Source: Absidia repens
Taxonomy: Eukaryota > Mucoromycota > Mucoromycetes > Mucorales > Cunninghamellaceae
Direction of reading: 5' to 3'
DNA: 64,000 nt
Assembly: GCA_002105175.1 (NCBI GenBank)
Contig: MCGE01000013.1
Location: 806,001 to 870,000, forward strand
Below are positions 1-13,756 of this stretch, one piece after another; the first letter of the stretch is position 1; each line of letters opens with the position of its first letter. Made by a program: the position numbers and the translations under genes. Below the pieces are notes generated by a model. That model searched no databases, was not told the DNA's origin, and saw only the letters and a list, made by a program, of their open reading frames with translations.

Positions 1-67
1 GCACAGACTCATTTTTTCTTCTATATTAATTTATTTCCCTTTCTTTTATTTTATTGACTTTTATTAG

Positions 68-3000
68 TACTTCCTGCCACTGCACTTATCGAAGTCGAAC
101 TTGATCAATTGATTCAACAACATGGTCACGTTAATGCGAAACAACAAGCCATACAACAAAAAGTGACAGTTCCGTTACCGGCTACTAGCAGGACGACAAG
201 TCGCAAGTCTGTCTTTGGAAAGCCCTCTTTTATCGTTTTTACTCCTCCTCCTGAACTATATGGATCTACTTTTTACACTTCTTCATTATCTTCAGGCTCA
301 TCATCGTCTTCAAACACTGCTTCGGAAGATACTATAGCTCATCCTGAAAACCTGAAACACCATGTGCCCTTTGTTCCTCATTTGACGGCTTCTCAAGCTC
401 ATCCTCTATTGACTCAGCTCCAAGATATTATCTCAAAACAAAGAGGTGCTGACCATTTGGAAACTCCTGATGATTGGCAAGCTCAGGTAAAAAAAAATAT
501 ATACATATATACTTGCTCTCTATGTTACATTATTCACTCTTTGACTGGTTGCCCTAACCTTTCTTTTTTTTTTTTTTTTTTTTTTTGGCGTAGCTCTCTA
601 AAATTGTATTGGCAAGGATTTACTATGAAAGTGGACGATATAAAAAAGCATTGGAATCATTGGAAAGACTAGCGTTACGATTTGAAGATGTCAACTGGGG
701 ATATGGACTGGTATTATTGGTACAAGCACGTGTGATCAAGGGTATTTGTTATGAAATGGAAGGTCTTGTCTCGGATGCTTTGGAAGCGTATGATGCTGCG
801 TGGGAAGTTGTCGAAACTCACCTTGCTGAAAGAAATGACATGCTGTCTTTTTGGATTGAAGATGCACTTTACCGATCTGTCCTTTTACGTACCTATCAAA
901 AGTAAAGTGATCATTTTTGCTTATAAAATGCGTGTATATAAAGAGTGATACTAATTCAATTTTTATTTTTTATTTGGTGATTGATTTATAGTGCTCCTGT
1001 ACGCCAAACCATCAAATCTATGCGTGCTTATTATCAACTCGCTTCTTCTCATTGGTCAACAAAATGGCGCCCTTACAAACGATGGAATGTGCTCAGCTTA
1101 TATACCCAGTATTTGACCAAATTACATCAAGAAGATAGTTATTTGCCAATGTCTGCCACTGCCAACAATGATAGGTAAAAAAAAAAAAAAAATTAAAATC
1201 ATATCATCGAACAATGAAATATGAAGAAAAATGTGTCTCATCATCAATTTTATCATTGTTCATAGTACCTTATCCGTCGTTCAAACCACATCTTCCCATT
1301 TTGGTATCTATGATGAATTGGTTTCCGTCTTGACTCTTTTTCACACTTTATTCAAATCTTTGGGGCCCAAATTATCTACCAAGGAAACTAGCAAATATGT
1401 TATGGAATTCGCCAACTTGATTTTCATGGCACACGATTGTATTGGTTGGGGTGAACTCGTCAATATTCGTCGCACTCTTCTGGTACGTAGACTTAAAAAA
1501 AAAAAAAAATAGGCGAAGGCAATTGACCCAACTTTATTATTTTTGCACTTTCTAGTTCCTTTACACCGCCAAAGAAAAAACTTTCAACAATCCATGTATT
1601 GGACGACTCTTATTCTTTACGTTGATGCGACTTGGTGATCTAGACGAAGCCAAATATGCGTTCCGTGGCTATATGGAAATGGTGGGACTCTCTGATACTG
1701 ATAAAACGGAATCAAATGGAATTGAAGTCACTGCCAATGGTGTTCTGGATGTACATGCAAAGGTGGAAACGATTCAGAAAAAACTCAAATTGATGGCTGA
1801 TTTGAACGATCCAATGATCTTTGAATCCGAAGCTTTGGTGCTCAAGGTGCTTTTGGCCGCCATTTTACTCTATGGCCGGGAGTCTCATCAAGGGGAACTG
1901 GCTTCAAACTTGGCGGACCTCGCTTTGGAATTGGCAAGAGAATCTATTACTAGCAATGAACCGTCAGATAATGATTTGTTGGCGAAATGTTACCGCGCCC
2001 ACGGTGCGGCTTATGGACTTCGTGCTTCTCAATGTAAGTTATCCTTTTCTTTAAGGGGAATGACGTGTAGAAATGAAGTTATATCGATTTACTCAATCAA
2101 TCCCTGTTTTATTCATTTTGCTTGGATATAGGTGATGATCCCGAATTACGGTCTGAACTTCATGGTGATGCTTTGCATTCTTTGACAAAGGCTGCTGAAT
2201 TACAACCCACCTGGGATTCGTATTATGAATTGGCGGTACAACAAGCGCAAATGCGGGACATTGGTTCAGCTGTGACATCCATCAGCCATTCTTTACAATT
2301 ACGATCGGACCATCTTCCTTCATATCACCTCTTGGCACTTTTATCGACCTCTCGACAATTCCATCAACTCCCCAAAGCGTTGCAAGCCATTGAAGCTGGA
2401 CTCAAAGCCTGTGATCTACCTGCCTTCTCCCCTCTTAGCAGCGGTATTCCTATGATGTCCTGGGACAATGACGAAGAAGACAACAGTCGACATCATTTTG
2501 ATATTGCAGAAGCTTATCTGACCACTCGCATGACACAAATTCAACTTTTGGAAACATTGGAGGGCCCTGAAGCTGTGTTGTCCTTCTACAGTGACCTATT
2601 TACCATCTATGCAAAACTGGCCCAACAACTTGGTCTTGTCAATGGAGAATTGGAAGCTGCCGCATCTACATCTTCATCTCTCTCTGGTGGTGGAAGCACA
2701 AGCGATTCAAGGGCATCATTGATGGTGGATAATTTGTCAGTTTCTGGTGGCTCTTACAATAACAACAGTCGACGACCTTCCTTTGCCTCCCGAACTCGAT
2801 CCCTTTCTACTAGTACTAGCAACATGGCTGATACTGGCGACCGGCAACGTACCAATGGCACCAACCACCCTACTACATCTATCACTCACAGTAATGAGGT
2901 CAATGTACCCAAAGCAAGTAACAGTGAAGAAACCATCAGCAGCCGCAAACCTTCAATCGACAAGCAAAAGCCAAAGGAAAAGAAGAAACGTGGGCTTATT

Positions 3001-3983
3001 GATATGCGACTTGGCAAGCGTATCCAATCTGCATCAAACCATACCAGTGCCTCTCTGACTTCCAACCAAGAAAAACAAAGTCAAGGCTCCCTTCATCCTA
3101 CAACAGGTGGTAAGTCGCAATCAACCCAAGCATATCCCCCCTATAGTTTACTAATTACGTTCTTTTATTATTATTATTATTGTTGATTCTCCGTTGATGA
3201 TGTTATATTTATATTTTAGTGTCTTCACGCCGACCTTCCAGACCTTTATTGGACAATGTTTCCTTAGCCTCCATGGTGGCGCCATCTTTCTCCTCGTTTT
3301 CCAGTAGTCGACGCGGCAGTGATGTGGGCACGCTTGTCAGCAGCAGCAGCGGCTATGGCGACATGTCCTCATCGACGATTCCCCACAGCAAGGAAAATGC
3401 ATTTGGTCAAAATCAGCGTCAACGATGGAACAGTCTCGTGGTCAAACTGTGGGTGATGTGCACCAGCTCATTTATCAAAGCCGGTCGATTGGATGAAGCG
3501 GTACAAGCGATTTTGGAGGCCGAGGAACTTGGTTTGACCGATGCAGATGTGTGGCACCAACTGGGTTTGCTCTGCCTGAAAGCATACCAAGCGAAAAAGG
3601 AGGCATTATTGGCATCATCCACATCCACTGGTGACAGCAATAAGGACGAGGACGATGAATGTGAAGAACTATACAATACAGCTCTGGATGCATTCAAAAA
3701 GGCCCTGGCCATTGATCCGGATCATATTCAAACACATGTCGACATGGCGTCTACCTGGATTCAACATCAAGACCGTGAAGCGGAATGGGAATTGGCCGAA
3801 GCACTCTTGGACCGAACGACGAAATCGTTAGGGTGGGATCATGAAGAAGCTTGGTATCTATTGGGCTCCGTCTATCGTCATCAAGATAGCATGGAACGCG
3901 CAAAGAATTGCTTACTATATGCTTTGGAACTGTCTGAAACCAAACCTTTACGCCCTTTTACCCTTTTACCTCGATTTGTTTAG
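68..3983 (+). CDS. TPR protein of the TTC7/YPP1 type (5' end outside window)
   Basis: The protein is read through about eight exons; the first visible one opens at an acceptor at about 67, so the start codon lies off the window. Exon joins include 486/594, ~901/~992, ~2033/~2152 and ~3107/~3220, all GT-AG. The protein is helical with tetratricopeptide-like pairs, for example around AGRLDEAVQAILEAEELGL and the C-terminal ALAIDPDHIQTHVDMAS and WYLLGSVYRHQDSMERAKNC. A long Ser/Asn-rich low-complexity linker sits mid-protein (bases ~2660-3400). This layout, helical N-terminal half, disordered insert, C-terminal TPRs, matches the TTC7/Ypp1 family, which holds the type III PI 4-kinase (Stt4) with Efr3 at the plasma membrane. 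The assignment rests on architecture and TPR spacing, not on a family-specific motif. Other TPR scaffolds remain possible. Confidence 0.72.
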
Positions 3984-6960
3984 TCCCTTCCCCATCCCCC
4001 CCCCACATCCCCCCTGTTTTATTCATATTATTAGTCTCTCTCTCCACCCCTCCATCCCATCCTCTTATTTAATTATAATACTCTCTATTGTATTTTTGTC
4101 TGCAGAAACATATAAATTTTTTAGACATTACTTTAATAAACTCCTCTTTGATCCTTTCGTCGTGCATCGATGCTTTACCTTTATTTATTTAGTTTGATTT
4201 GCGTTGTATTTTTTTTTTTTTTTTTTTTTTTTGTGGCGGGATGTTAGTCTACCATGTAATGAAAAAAAGAATGATATGATATCCAATTCGTGCTGGGTGG
4301 TTGTATCATATGTCAGTGATGTGCGTCAATACTACATGTGAATAAAGGATACTGTATGATGTAATCAAGAGAATGGGTAATGGTACGTACAGTGACATCG
4401 CATGACACATTTGATAGATGAAAAATCAAATTGAAGGTTTAGGGACGGCATTGAAGGCAGAAATTTTTTTAGGTATGATATCAAGGTGAAAGGAGATTTT
4501 TTTATCGGGATGATTTGTGTGTTGTATCAGTGGTACATCCATGAACAATGTTTCTATTGTATAGCACTTTGAGTAGCAATTTGTGACATCACTCGACATG
4601 TAAGACTAACGAGCTAGACACGAAAAACCTGGCTCTTTTTTCCTTTTTTTTTTTTTTTGGAAATGGATATGTATGGGTGTAAGATTGTGATTGCTTGAGT
4701 CATAAATTGGTCGGGTATGTAATATATCTCTAGGCGAATGAAAATGAACTTGGTTACTTGAAATTATAAGAGCTACATAGGGTGAACACTTCTTTATTTT
4801 TATTGTTCTTCTGGCGATATAATACATAGGTAGGGATATTAACCAGAGAGTGCATAAAATCATTTTACCGGAAAATTAAGTTAATCCATGAAGAAAAATT
4901 ATATAGTGCCTCGATGCTGCCTGTGTTGATTACTATAAAAAGAAGAGGTGTCATGCCACCGATATCAAATGGCGACTATCGCTGTACAAAAAATCACCAT
5001 GTTGATAATGTTGTTTAGCGTTGATTGCTATTTTCATAGCAAAAAACAATAAAAGTGTGGTTTCCTTTTTTGTATTTACCAAAAAAAAAAAACCAGTAGT
5101 ATTCACAAACTTCTACCGTATGAGTGGCATAGAGCATATTTCAAATCCCGCACACGTGAATCTTTTTATTTACTCCCTTTTTTTTCGTCTCTCCTTCTTG
5201 TCACTTCCTTTTTCCTTTTTTCTTTTTCTTCACCATTCAACTTCTTTAAGATTATGGCGATCTTAGATTAGTGTTAGGGCTAGTTTAGAAGGGTTTTCAG
5301 TTCAGGGATTACAAGATGCATGGGGAAACCCTTCCATTTTGGATTCAGGATGCAGAATAACCATTAGTTGGCTATTTGGCACATCCACTGGCTTAGTTTG
5401 GTTTTATTTGCCCATAGTTTAAATATATAACCAAATAAAATATGGGTCTTTTTATTTGCTTCAATAAATAATGTCCCATTAGTCTTTCTCATGTCATACA
5501 CGATAGATTCCTTTTTTACCACCGCCTCTTTAGATTAGTGTTGACCGTTTCGCTGCTTCAATAAAAGATATTCATTTATACTCTTTCTCATGTCTTGCCT
5601 GTCCTGCAAATTTATCGTAGATTAATTTTTACAGTAGCTCCTTTAGACTATTGTTGACCTTTCTTCAGACCCTCCAATACTCTCCTTCATACAGCCTTCA
5701 ATAGATCCAATTCTACAATGACCCTCACATCATTAGTTTAGTATGTTGACCATATTGCTTCAATAAAATATGCCTTTTTTTTGCTACTCATTCTCTGGAC
5801 CATTATATAACGAGCAAAGTAATTATTATGTTCAATCAAACACCTATTTTCTAGCTCATCCACTATAACTTCGTTGTTCCCAGAGACCCAGCGACTGGTT
5901 TGAGCTTCTAGGTCACTTTATATAAAGGGTGGTTGCTATTATTTCTCTACCTTTTATATTCGTCTACATAGGCGGTGTTATCAGCGTATCTTTTCAAATA
6001 GAATATTATGGCCTACAATAGGCCTAGGCATACTGTTTATATCCAGTCCATTATTTTTGTTGTACATGATTTGATGAAGAACGTCAAGTCCCAAACAAAA
6101 CTCAGTTGGGCACCAAGATGCCTGCTCATCAAATGGAGAAACGTCAGAGGCGCCAATATCTATCCTCTATTTTTTTTTTTTTTTTTTGACTGAATGGAGC
6201 AGATGCAATTGACCGTGATGGTTATACTTCAATGGGTGGTAGGGGTTTACACATGTATTCATTACACAGAGAACTGAATGGCACAATTTTTTTTTTTTTT
6301 TTTTTTTGCGCACATACCCCCTTTTTCCGTTGACAATTGAACAAGACAAGCTAAACGCATAAGACAGCAATATGGTAAAAACGACAAAACATATTTATTT
6401 CAAGTATATATACAGTATAAACCATGAAAGACAACACCAAGCTAATCTAGTGACACTATACTATCGGAGGACTCGCCGAGGCTGCTCACTATAGTGAGAA
6501 ATGACGAAGGCATGTAATTAGTTTCCAATAGTTTTTGTTTTCAATACATCCATAACTCTCCCACTAACGTTGCGCTAATCACAACAATAGAACCCAAAAT
6601 GTGATATGGCAAAGGCATCTAATCTCATCCCATCACAACCTACGCTTTTCTCACAATATGCAATTGACACATCACCTTTGTAGCCCTGTCAAAATTATCA
6701 CTTGAATCTGTCCCACTATACCCAGCAGTTAAACCCTACCTATCATAACCAACACTCCTCAGACAACTGTGATTAGTATACAAAAAAAGTACAGGAGAAA
6801 TCTGCGTTTATTAAAAAAAAAAAAAAAGGGAATAACAGACTACCGTGCTATTACTATTATTACTACTACTAAACCAAATGATAAACTAAAACTACAAGTA
6901 TAAATACAATAAATAAATAATGAAACTAAATGATGAAATACTACACAACCAAACCATCCT
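3984..6960. other. Intergenic region, convergent side of two genes
   Basis: This is AT-rich DNA with homopolymer runs (T tracts near 4208, 6171 and 6292). It holds the 3' UTRs of the TPR gene (+) and the CSC1-like gene (-) and dispersed repeat copy A (about 5142-5960). The short ORFs here have no coding character. I see no RNA gene outside the repeat. Confidence 0.6.
5142..5960 (+). repeat. Dispersed repeat family, copy A
   Basis: This copy shares clear blocks with copies B (25850-26712, opposite strand) and C (43055-43950). Shared blocks in order: TTCAAATCCCG then a CACGTG core; a pyrimidine-rich stretch; TTAGATTAGTGT; GATTACAAGATGCATGGGGA; CATTTTGGAT; then several diverged modules with GTTGACC and GCTTCAATAAAATAT; then a GACTGGTTTGAGC-like block and a TATATAAAG box near the distal end. 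There is no long ORF. The ends are where similarity fades by eye, not true termini. It could be a solo LTR, a tRNA-related SINE with extra modules, or another non-autonomous element. Confidence 0.75.
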
Positions 6961-9900
6961 CTAAGCATCGTCATCATCAGGGTGTTCTATTAAATCATCA
7001 TAGTAAGTGATCCGAATCCGACCGTCATCATTATCAAGATAATGTGTTTGCTGTCGTTCCTGTTGCTGCTGATGTCCCGTTAAAGAGCGCCCTTGTTGCA
7101 GGGTTTGACTTCGTTGTAATGAGGGGTTACTGCTACGTCGTCGTCGTTGTGAATGAAGAGATTCTTCAGGTGCTAAGACAGACATGGAGCGGGTCAGTTG
7201 ATGCGGATGATGGTCACTATCTAGACGTTGCGCCCGCCAAGAATCCAATGATGCGATCCATGCACCTTGTCGTTCGTTTTCTATAGTGCTGTTTTCGGCA
7301 GGTGGCATCGAATGTCGTCGTCTTTGAGGTGATGACGGAGTAGTGGAGGAGATGGAGACCACGCGTGGTCGTCTTGCATATTGAGTGAAGGATGGCTGGG
7401 AAAGACGTCGCTGGTTGAGTATCTCAGCGTTGTTGTCTGGAGTTCCTAGTACATGTGTTGGCATCACCATAGAATGAGCGCGTCTCAGGTAGGGTATATC
7501 TGCATCATCATCTTCTTCCTCCAATCGACCGTCATCATCATCATCAACAAGCGTAATCAAAGGTGCCGATTGCCGTCGTTCCATATATGTTTCAGAAGGT
7601 CGACGAGAAAGATACAAAACCAAATCTTCTTCCGTGGCTGACTGTGCTGGGAATGATTCGTACAAATCCACAAATTCAGATGTGACACCTTTGCGCTCCA
7701 GTTTCCAATCCAAGATGTCTTGCTCCGTCGTCACTTCCGTAGGCGGTAGTACCATATCTTGATCCATCAAAATCTTGGTCGATCCCATAGGCGGTGGCAG
7801 AAGGTTGGTATACATGGATGATGATAGTGAAGCCGTAGAGTGCATGGAAGGTCGACTATTGCTATGCTGTTGCCAGAATTGGTCCATGTGATCATTTTGA
7901 ACCAGTCCCCGTTGTTCTTCTTCCATTTCATCGTCCGTATCCAGTATTTCTGCAAGTTTGCCATTTTTCACAGCTGACGTCGAATGGTAGGCTTCTTCAT
8001 GTTGTTGTTGTGTGGGTCCCGAATGATTGACATTATCCTCCTCTTGGTCGTCGTCTTCATATTCGTCGTCGTCCATGGCTGTTTCTATCACATCATCTTC
8101 TGTCATGGTACAAAAATTGATAGCCAAACCTTCGTCGAGATCCATTTTCATCACATGGCTTTGTCGTTTGTTGCTGAGCGATGCAGCGGCGGCGGTAGTG
8201 GCGGCCTGTTTGTTTTTCTTTGTAGACATCATTTCGATCGTTTCCTTTGGGTGAGACAATTGATGATAGACTTGAGGAAGTAGATGCTTGACATCGTCAT
8301 GGACCATTGGACTGGATAATTTGTGATGGGCAGCAGGATCACGGAATTGGTTTTTCAAAGAGTGAATTTTGGTGGAGCTTGATTTCTTTGGTGGTGATGC
8401 TGCTGTCGCGGCTTGATGCTGCTGTTGCTGTTCCAACCATTTGCTTGTTTTGGGATCGAGAATATAGCAGTTGATATCAGTCAGACGCCGTTGATAAAAC
8501 CATTGAAACACCACCGTCAAGATAGGCAAAGGGATCATACAATAGGACTGCAAATGGCCGCCTTTGAGAGAAAGAACAATGATCATAATGACTTGAAAGA
8601 GCACCACCCCGACATTGATAGTTTGGAATAGCACAGGCCACATTTTCCCACCACTTTCCATTTTGGTGACATAGATATACATCAGCATATACTTGTAGAC
8701 CAGAGACGCAATTGTGAAATACATCAAGGCAAACGGAAGGATCAGAGGAGCCATGGCTGAGTAGAGGAGAGCAATGGTGAAGAAGAAGACTAGGATACTG
8801 TAGCCTTGAGGATAATCAAATGGAGGAGGCCGGGCGTATTCACGGAGCTGGCGTGGCGAAGGACGGGAGATCCATTTACGAATGGTGAGAATAGCCAATG
8901 GCATCATCTGACAAAGTTCCATAGTCAAACCCAATCCCTTGATACATACATAGTCGATCCAAAAACTAGACACCGCCGAGATATTTTTCGCCATTTGCAA
9001 AACATAGTCAGCCAAATTGTCATCGTTGTCCGCCAGAGCTTGAGCAGCTATCAACGCACGTATCTGACCATAAATACCCACAAAGATGCTGACGAGTGTG
9101 AAGACCAATAGATTGTTGATGATAAAAAATGCGTACAGTTTGAGAAACACCTTGCGATCCAGGGTGGTTTGGGTACGATAACCTTGCTGTTGTGAGATGA
9201 AGCGGAAAAAAAAGGGCAACAAAAGGAAAAACAAGGCCATGATGATCGGAGCAAAATAGGCTTGCACCATACCCATAAAAAAGGCATTGTTTTCGATAAA
9301 CGAGTCAGAATTGGGGATCATGCGAATGAGGTTGATTAGATTGGATGCCGCGGAAAGTGCGCCGATAGGAATCATCCATGCCATGGTAAAAATCCAATAC
9401 ACCAATCGTCCAAACCATCGTTTCATTTGACGTTTCGGCTTGTCCAGAGGGAGATTTGCCCAAAGAAGATCACGCGCAGGTGGAGAAGGTCTTGCGTCCA
9501 AAGCATCCGTGTCATGTTCGTTTGAGTGGCGACGGTGGCGGCGACTAAAGATAGGTTGGTGTGCATATTGATTCAAAGCTGTTTCGGCGGCTTGAGCATG
9601 CTGGACTTGGGCAAAGGATAACCAACCGAAATTGGCTGCTTTGGATTTGCCATGTCGAATGTCTTTGATTGTCTTGTCCAGGTCACTGACTTGCTTAGTA
9701 TAATATTCAATCACATCCACCTTGGTGCCACCAAATCCCAAAAATCCATTGATTCTCATCGTAGGTCGTTGTTTCGCCATTTTTTTCCCATCTATATATA
9801 TACAGATTGTGAAGGAATTTAGTATTTGTTCAAAACTAGTCTAATGGTCTTTGGAATTTACCGTTGAGATAAGACGCCAAAGCAATTTCCAGATGTTCAA

Positions 9901-10842
9901 CGGCCAGCTCATGTTCTTCATAAATGGAGGTGAGTTTGGAGTTAGCATGGCCAATCAAACAATCAGTGATAGGATGAGGAAGTACGCCTAACGAATCGAC
10001 ATATTTTTTCAAAGCAGCATCAGATCGTACGTGCTCAGGAATATAGCTGACCAAGATTGTTTTTGCTGTTTCGTTGTCGTTTTCTTCTTGTTGAAAATAC
10101 TGTTGTCGTAAGCGGATATATTCATTGGAGAAGCGATGTAAAAAGTAGCCAATGACAAGAGTAAAAAACCATGTGGCAGCAAAAGGAGACCAATACCAAC
10201 GTAGATCAGGGTCAGCGCTGAGCTTTCCATTGACATAATTAATTCCAGAGATGGAAAGAAAGTCAATTCCAGGAGAAGGAGGCCAATCACTAAAAATAAA
10301 ATTAAACATTGCGGCGGCGTTTAGAATCGATAACCACATTTTTTTTTTTTTTTTTTTGTAACTGACCCGCTGAATCGAGTTGCCACGATATTGACAGGAA
10401 TCAGAGCACATATACCCACAATGGACATCACCAAAAGCAAATGACGTAAAAGACGGAGAAAACGTAAAAACAAGACTGCATCATAGCCAATACGTTCTAA
10501 TAAAAAATCATCCTTTGCTGTCAGGAGAGGTTTGACCCAAGCAAATAAGCCCATCCCTATCATAGGTGGCTTTTTTCTAATATCGTATGGTATCATTCAC
10601 ATCGGCCGAAAAAAGCAGTTAATATCAGGTTAAAAATAGATATTTTAAATCACTTACAGGTCAGTGGAATATTTGTATTTGGGAGCATAAACCAATGTAT
10701 GTTTGGGGCGAAGGAAACAAAAAACCACCGTGATTAAAATGGCAATGCCAAGATTGATACCAATTTGTGCAGCCATGGCTTTGATGGTAAGATCAGATTC
10801 TTGATTTTTCTGATCTTCAAAAGAAATATAGACGCCACCCAT
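6961..10842 (-). CDS. CSC1/OSCA (TMEM63)-family cation channel with long C-terminal tail
   Basis: Four exons join in frame. Exon 1 starts with MGGVYISFEDQ (10842) and holds TM1 (GINLGIAILITVVFCFL); exon 2 holds GLFAWVKPLL and TM2; exon 3 begins DWPPSPGIDFLSISGIN and holds TM3 and the start of the cytosolic loop; exon 4 carries the pore-side helices (WIFTMAWMIPIGALSAAS, ENNAFFMGMVQAYFAPI, FFIINNLLVFTLVSIFVGI, YSILVFFFTIALLYSAMAPL). This order is the DUF221/CSC1 fold of calcium-permeable osmosensitive or stretch-gated channels in the plasma or endomembrane. After the last TM about 480 residues are low-complexity, with Q-, D/E- and S-rich stretches, longer than the usual tail. The intron between exons 3 and 4 (about 9799-9865) contains an in-frame-looking ATG at 9780 that is not the real start. 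Confidence 0.9.
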
Positions 10843-11895
10843 AATTCTTTTTTTGATTTTGATATCGAGTTAATATATATGTATATAAAAAAAATAAAAA
10901 AAAGGAAGAGAGAAAGTAAAAGGAAAAAGGAAGGAGCAATTTACAAAAGAATACAAAGAAAAATATCCAATCCTTTCACGCGGCGACCAATTAGTTACCA
11001 AAATCAAGGGACAAAAAAAGAAGATGGTTGCACAAATGACGGTTACTTTTTATATTTCTGCCAGTTATTAAAGACGTTCCCATCAGAGATTGGGTTTAAG
11101 AAATTGTAATCCATAATGAAATCTGATGGATTTTGTTTTTTAAGACAACATTGAAAAAGTGAGTTGAGTCTCCTTTTATATCAAACCCACTAATGACCAA
11201 TTCTCGATGTTAATTGACAACAAAAAGGAAAAAAGAAAACCATCAGCGCGGATAATCAATAGTATGACATTTGCCCCAACCGTTGCTGAAATGAAAAAAT
11301 AAAGCCATGACACAGATTTAAATATGCCCAACCCTTATACATTTTCTGTGTGGCGACAACATACATATGAATAAAAAATAGATAAAAAAAAAAAGGGTGT
11401 GATAGGATAAATATCAATACTTGACATGTGAACTATAGCATCGTGGAAATGAGTGACCCTTCTTTAAAAAAAATTGACTTTTTAGATGTCGGAAACCTCC
11501 AAAATCTGAATTCAATTCACCTTGATCAATATAAATGTTAGTTGGGCACATTGGCAATAACTACTGGGATCAAATATGAATTGAGTTGAATTTCAATATC
11601 CTTTGAAATCGGTGTTTTATTTTTAGAAATACAATAGCTGTTCAGGGTCTATTTTTATTTAGCATGAATGTATCAAAGCAGTGTATATGCCTCACTTACT
11701 TCCATTTCAAACACCCATCCCGCACACAATATAACAATATCATATGATCCCCCATCTTTATTACAATATAGAATCAATATTATGATTATTTTGTATAAAA
11801 ATAAGATAAAACTACTTATTTCGTGGTATATTATTCTTTTATTATAAAAAAAGTATGATAAAAAGGGAATATACTAAACTAAACCTAATTTTATT
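10843..11895. other. Intergenic region
   Basis: About 1 kb of AT-rich DNA lies between the aminotransferase 3' end and the CSC1-like start. The single ORF at 10765-11109 (+) is Lys-rich translation of A-rich DNA. I see no supported gene or RNA here. Confidence 0.6.
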
Positions 11896-13175
11896 CTACA
11901 ATATACTATACGATCTATTCTTTAATTCCAATATCACCTTGTCTTGTAGTTGTTGAATGAATTCTGATCTTGGAAAATCAATGGTACTAAAATAAATAAG
12001 ATTAGTTATCGGTCATCATCATCCTTGCTTGTAGTTCTTGTTGTACTTTTACCTTCCATCTTTGCAGTAAATTGTTTCAATTGGTAATAGCAATCTCGAC
12101 GTACTTGTCAAGAAGCACCCTTCCCATTTTCCGGCACGTGCATCGTGCAGTTTTGGAAACACCCATTCAATATCGATTTTTTCTTGTTCGCATAATGCCA
12201 TCACCACCTTCATAACTGTCCCCAATAATACATGTTCCAAAGACGCACATTGAATCACATAGCTTGATTTCGTTTCGCCTTCCTCTAAATCGTGTCGTTG
12301 TCGTACCGCAAAAAAGTTGGAAGCCATACCTTCATAGATGCGATCTGCATTATCCATCAATATTACTTCATTGATATCTTGTGGTTTCTTTTTTTCCATC
12401 AACGCCCGATCCCGAACCCATTGTGAATCCTTCACCGAGGGCATCGTGCGCGCCTTGTTTTCCATCGCCACTTTCACCCGTTGCTGCGGAATTTGTCCGA
12501 GATGACCAAAATGAGCCGCAAAACAAGGTTGTTGTAACTATTTAAAAAACAAATAAACCAATCATTGCGTTAAGATATCATTTTGTATCATCATAAAAAA
12601 AAAGTCCCTTACATCATAAGAATAGGTGACCATCAATGAGACTTTGGTTTCCACGGCTTGTGGTTCTTGATCATAGTAAGCTTGGAGCCCTGCTCGAATT
12701 AAAGGCACCAGTTTTTCTTCAAAAGATTCAACGTTCCGAAACGAGGCCAATTGTTGAGAGACAATATCAGGTTCAATAGTTCCGTCGGGCGGACAGAGCT
12801 TCATCAGTGAGAGCGAGTTGACAACTCTTTTCATATGTGAGTTGAGTTCCAGAATGGCACCATGACCTACTGTTCGCATGCCAGTATATGCCCCTTGATT
12901 GAAGAAGAAGAAGAAAAGATGTCAGTTACCATTCATCTTTGTTTGTTTCCTTCTATATACGTAAATACCTCGAGGATAGGAGAGAATAAAGTCATTGAAT
13001 GAGTCATGGCCTTTCTTGAAGTTGTAAATTGCTGAAGAGCTTGTAGCAAGTGGATTGGTTTGTTCTACGATAACTATGTAAAAAGGTGGGATGAAGGAGG
13101 GGAGAGAGAAAAAGGATTGATGAGTCACGGTGGTCTAACCTAAAAAAAAAACTTCGCTATTTTACCGGAAGACAT
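11896..13175 (-). CDS. Class IV (fold type IV) PLP-dependent aminotransferase-like protein
   Basis: Exon 1 is only MSS plus one base (ATG at 13175), followed by V-IVEQTNPLATSSSAIYNFKKGHDS, then AYTGMRTVGHGAILELNSHMKR, and so on; the last exon adds STIDFPRSEFIQQLQ to the stop at 11896. Class IV hallmarks are RT.GHGAILELNSHMKR near the start and EVILMD...IYEGMASNFFAV, which matches the EGxxSNxF motif of D-amino-acid and branched-chain aminotransferases and ADC lyases. A lysine in PSVKDSQW lies about where the PLP lysine is expected, and the segment resembles the plant and fungal "aminotransferase-like" subfamily more than true BCAT. The substrate cannot be told. It is divergent from the Zn2Cys6 gene; the start codons are 580 bp apart. 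Confidence 0.8.
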
Positions 13176-13756
13176 TGTATGGTATAAGGAAGAAATACCA
13201 AGAGTTTTTTTGAAGGAAGGTTTCCAAAAGAAAAGCAAAGAGCGGGTAGTGGAGAACAGTATGTATTATAAAGTAAAAGTGGAAAAAAAAAAATAGAAAA
13301 GAAAAATCTAAAATCCAAAAGAAAAAAAAGTCAACGGGGATTCAATTTATACTTTTGATTCTTCTTGATTCTTCAGTACCGTACAGTACACCAGGGCATT
13401 TCACCTTTATTCATAGATTGAGACTTTATAGTCGAACATTCATATTCTTTTAATCAATTTCTATTGAAGGCTAACCATGATTCGTTTTTATCTCTTTCGG
13501 TCTCACCCTGTTTGGCTAAACTGTGCCGGTCGTACATACATAGAGGGTGATGTGGGCAAAAAATGTTTTGACCAGGAACCCAGAAGGCCTCGAAAGCGGT
13601 GTTTCAACATGTTGGTGGGCCAATGGTTGTCATTAAAAAAGTCCAAAAATTCTCTTTTTTTTTCTTTCCCTTTTTCATTCTTATTGTTATTTGTTACTGT
13701 TATTGTATTCTTCTTCTTTTTGGTTTGTTTGATACATATTTGTTACTTGCGTTTAT
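13176..13756. other. Shared upstream region between divergent genes
   Basis: This holds the promoters and 5' UTRs of the aminotransferase (-) and the Zn2Cys6 regulator (+). It is AT-rich, with a pyrimidine-rich stretch (13655-13700) directly before the + strand start. A GTACCGTACAGTAC segment near 13378 is partly palindromic. No ORF has coding character. Confidence 0.5.

Noticed and set aside
5142..5175. Possible tRNA gene at TTCAAATCCC
   Set aside because: No acceptor stem, anticodon arm or proper box A is present. The motif repeats with the dispersed element.
10765..11109. 114-aa + ORF
   Set aside because: It is Lys-rich translation of A-rich intergenic DNA overlapping the first exon of the channel gene on the other strand.
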